8,019 nt of DNA from Candidatus Omnitrophota bacterium (GTDB lineage: Bacteria > Omnitrophota > Gorgyraeia > JACOVV01). The DNA lies in the NCBI GenBank assembly GCA_016177145.1, contig JACOVV010000126.1:1-8019 (forward strand), in the 5' to 3' direction. A program made the position numbers and the translations under genes. Under the pieces are notes generated by a model, which worked only from the letters and a program-made list of their open reading frames with translations, was not told the origin of the DNA and ran no database searches. This document shows positions 6,068 to 8,019 of the stretch, in pieces (the first letter of the stretch is position 1; the number at the start of each line of letters is the position of its first letter).

Positions 6068-7482
6068 AAATCGCGTTCTTTTCCAGTGAAGTTACCCCCT
6101 TTACCAAGACGGGTGGATTAGCGGATGTCGCGGAATCCCTTCCTTCCGCTTTGGAAAAGGAAGGCGTCGAGCTGGTTGTGGTCACGCCAAGGTACGGGGC
6201 AGCGAAAACAAAAGAAAATCCAGCTCGGATCGGCAAGAGAACCCGGGTCTATTTCGTGGAACATCCCGGTTATTTTTCCTCCCGGCAAGGTCTTTACGGC
6301 GACCGGCAGGGGGATTACCCTGACAACCTGGATCGGTTTAGTTATTTTTGCCGTCAGGGACTTGATCATTTGAAGAAAATCGGTTTTCAAGCGGATGTCC
6401 TGCACTGCCACGACTGGCAGACAGCCCTGGTTCCCGTCTATCTAAAGACGGCGTATCGGCGGGATCCTTTCTTTGAAAAAAGCAGGACCGTTTTCACAAT
6501 CCACAATATGGCTTACCAGGGAATATTTCCTAAGGAAGAATTTTCTAAAACCGGAATTGGCGCGGAATGGTTTTCCGTCAACGGGCTGGAATTTTTTGGA
6601 AAGATTAATTTGCTCAAAGGCGGTATCCAGTTCGCCGACACGGTCACGACGGTAAGTCCGACCTACGCCAAAGAAATTCAAACAAAGGAATACGGGTGCG
6701 GGCTCGACGGGGTTTTAAGGACGCGCGAAAAACATCTGGTCGGGATCCTTAACGGCATTGACGCTGATCAATGGAATCCGCAGACAGATTCCGAAATCGC
6801 CTGTAACTATAGCGTTGTTGATTTAGAAAAGAAGGTCAAGAACAAACTGGCCCTCCAGAAGAGCGCAGGTCTGCCCATAGGGGAAAAAATCCCGCTGGTC
6901 GGTTTTGTGGCGCGGTTAGCCCAACAAAAGGGGCTGGAATTAATGGCTGGGATTCTCCCCAGGTTCTGCGCCGAGAAGGGAGAGTTTATTTTGCTGGGGA
7001 CAGGAGAGGATCGGTATCATCGTCTCTTTGAAGAGTTTCAAAAAGAGTGTCCGAAGCGTTGTTCAATTCATCTGAAATTCGACGCGTCCTTAGCCCGGCA
7101 AATTTACGCTGGGGCGGATTTTTTCGTGATCCCTTCGGTGTACGAACCGTGCGGTTTGGGACAGATGATCGCCATGAGGTACGGAACAATTCCCATCGTT
7201 CGAAAAACAGGGGGGTTGGCGGATACTGTGAGGGATTGTGATCAAACACCGGATGGAAACGGTTTTGTTTTTGAAGAACATTCTTCAAAAGCGCTCTACC
7301 ATGCCATTGAAAGAGGAATCAAAGCATTTCAAGAGAAAGAGAAATGGGGAAAATTAGTCGAGAGGGCGATGAAGTGTAATTTTTCATGGAAGGCATCTGC
7401 CAAGGAATACGTAAGATTATATGAACGGCTTGTAGGGGCGAATAATTATTCGCCCCTACAGGGAATGGATAGAAAAAAATGA
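6064..7482 (+). CDS. glgA: Glycogen/starch synthase (GT5 family)
   Basis: This 472-residue cytoplasmic glycosyltransferase adds glucose from a nucleotide sugar (ADP-glucose in most bacterial GlgA) to the growing alpha-1,4-glucan. The GT5 N-terminal catalytic domain begins MKIAFFSSEVTPFTKTGGLADV, with the sugar-nucleotide-binding KTGGL at 15-19. HCHDWQT is at 114-120 and TIHNMAYQG follows. NLLKGGIQFADTVTTVSPTYA and GILNGIDADQWNP are typical of the family. The C-terminal GT1-like domain has R284 and K289 in ARLAQQKG, EPCGLGQ at 361-367 with the expected Glu and Cys, and a second KTGGLADTV at 381-389. The usual EPCGLTQ has Gly in place of Thr here. Length is close to E. coli GlgA. The last ~16 residues are atypical: residues 457-466 (VGANNYSPLQ) are encoded by a palindromic repeat. 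The start overlaps polA by four bases and the end overlaps coaE by four. No other glycogen gene is in the window. Confidence 0.96.
   Translation: MKIAFFSSEVTPFTKTGGLADVAESLPSALEKEGVELVVVTPRYGAAKTKENPARIGKRTRVYFVEHPGYFSSRQGLYGDRQGDYPDNLDRFSYFCRQGLDHLKKIGFQADVLHCHDWQTALVPVYLKTAYRRDPFFEKSRTVFTIHNMAYQGIFPKEEFSKTGIGAEWFSVNGLEFFGKINLLKGGIQFADTVTTVSPTYAKEIQTKEYGCGLDGVLRTREKHLVGILNGIDADQWNPQTDSEIACNYSVVDLEKKVKNKLALQKSAGLPIGEKIPLVGFVARLAQQKGLELMAGILPRFCAEKGEFILLGTGEDRYHRLFEEFQKECPKRCSIHLKFDASLARQIYAGADFFVIPSVYEPCGLGQMIAMRYGTIPIVRKTGGLADTVRDCDQTPDGNGFVFEEHSSKALYHAIERGIKAFQEKEKWGKLVERAMKCNFSWKASAKEYVRLYERLVGANNYSPLQGMDRKK
7431..7460. repeat. GTAGGGGC-type short palindromic repeat, copy 2 (perfect 30-base palindrome)
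   Basis: TGTAGGGGCGAATAA (7431-7445) is followed directly by its exact reverse complement (7446-7460), giving a 30-base perfect palindrome. It shares the outer GTAGGGGC arm with the copy at 2360-2387. It lies in frame within glgA, encoding its tail residues VGANNYSPLQ, and ends 18 bases before the coaE start. In RNA it could fold into a strong hairpin between glgA and coaE. No run of T follows, so it is not a normal intrinsic terminator on the + strand. Confidence 0.88.
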
Positions 7483-8019
7483 TTATTGGTATTACAGGTA
7501 GTCTTTGCACCGGCAAAAGCACGGTGGCGGGTTTTCTGGCTAGCGAGCGCGGGGCGATAGTGCTCGACGCCGACAAAATAGCCCATGAATGTGTTCAACC
7601 GGGAGGGCCGGCTTATAAGGCAGTGATCAGCAGTTTCGGGAAATCCATTATTGGAAAGGATCAATGGATTGACCGTCAGCAGTTAGGCAGGATTGTCTTT
7701 TTGGATCCTGCGAAACTAAGAAAGCTGTGCCGGATCATTCATCCCTGCGTTCAGCGGAGATTTAAAGAGGAAACGGCAAAGTTTTTAGAACGAAATTCAC
7801 AATCGCTTCTCGTTTTCGATGTGCCTCTTCTGATCGAGACCGGAGTGGATTGCGAAGTGGATGTTGTCGTGGTCGCGACAACGACTATTCAAAAACAAAC
7901 CGAAAGGGCAACGGGTCGTTTTGGCCTCAGTGAACAAGAAGCTCTGCGGCGAATTCAAGCGCAGCTTCCTTTACGGGAGAAAGCAAAACGAGCCCATTTT
8001 GTCATTTCAACATCGGGCA
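7479..8019 (+). CDS. coaE: Dephospho-CoA kinase, 3' end outside window
   Basis: CoaE phosphorylates the 3'-hydroxyl of the ribose in dephospho-CoA using ATP, the last step of coenzyme A synthesis, in the cytoplasm. The frame is open from the ATG at 7479 to the window end, giving 180 codons; family members are about 200 residues, so only a short C-terminus is missing. The N-terminus MIIGITGSLCTGKSTVA holds the P-loop G7-S-L-C-T-G-K-S14. LDADKIAHE follows, with D32 at the family's conserved aspartate, then LGRIVFLDPAKL...IIHP and the lid-region motif VPLLIETG. The last residues, HFVISTSG, match the place where relatives usually read IDNSG. The ATG overlaps the glgA stop (ATGA, 7479-7482). Only a weak GGA (7467-7469) lies upstream, so translation probably depends on coupling. 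The P-loop Cys at position 10 replaces the more usual Gly or Ala. Confidence 0.95.
   Translation, partial: MIIGITGSLCTGKSTVAGFLASERGAIVLDADKIAHECVQPGGPAYKAVISSFGKSIIGKDQWIDRQQLGRIVFLDPAKLRKLCRIIHPCVQRRFKEETAKFLERNSQSLLVFDVPLLIETGVDCEVDVVVVATTTIQKQTERATGRFGLSEQEALRRIQAQLPLREKAKRAHFVISTSG

Noticed and set aside
6986..7288. 100-codon open frame on the minus strand inside glgA
   Set aside because: It is antisense to a well-conserved part of GlgA, has no recognisable domain or ribosome site, and is typical of shadow frames. The same holds for the other minus-strand frames and the + strand frames at 6125-6373, 6473-6655 and 7047-7241.

Overview
The window carries seven protein genes, all on the + strand and tightly packed. 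Two are cut by the window edges. The only gap of note is 169 bases, between the end of the secretion-type genes and polA. Base composition is roughly balanced by eye, except for that AT-rich gap. I saw no tRNA, rRNA, CRISPR array, insertion sequence or transposase.

Region 1 (1-3324) is part of a type II secretion / type IV pilus-like operon. It holds the C-terminal part of one GspE/PilB-type assembly ATPase, a complete paralogous ATPase, a GspG-type major pseudopilin and a GspH/FimT-type minor pseudopilin. The ATPases would power assembly of a short periplasmic pseudopilus made from the pseudopilins. No inner-membrane platform protein (GspF), prepilin peptidase or secretin lies inside the window.

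Region 2 (3325-3493) is the AT-rich gap. A near-consensus sigma70-type promoter starts inside the last codons of gspH, and a weak terminator-like hairpin lies between it and polA.

Region 3 (3494-8019) looks like one transcription unit of polA (DNA polymerase I), glgA (glycogen/starch synthase) and coaE (dephospho-CoA kinase, cut by the window end). The genes are joined by ATGA start/stop overlaps, which suggests translational coupling. The three functions (DNA repair/replication, glycogen synthesis, coenzyme A synthesis) are unrelated, so this looks like housekeeping co-transcription rather than a pathway. The polymerase has intact 5' nuclease and polymerase motifs, but its 3'-5' proofreading domain has lost its catalytic acidic residues.

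The most unusual feature is a pair of short GTAGGGGC-type palindromes, at 2360-2387 and 7431-7460. Each is inserted at the very 3' end of a gene. One supplies the stop codon of the second ATPase. The other is translated as part of the GlgA C-terminal tail. They look like members of a dispersed REP/MITE-like family.

The organism is a bacterium with a Gram-negative-type envelope, inferred from the GspG/GspH pseudopilins. The genes and their order loosely recall uncultured groups such as Omnitrophota or Elusimicrobiota, but this is a weak guess from memory. I did not find a clearly new multi-gene system; most of the window is ordinary core and secretion genes.
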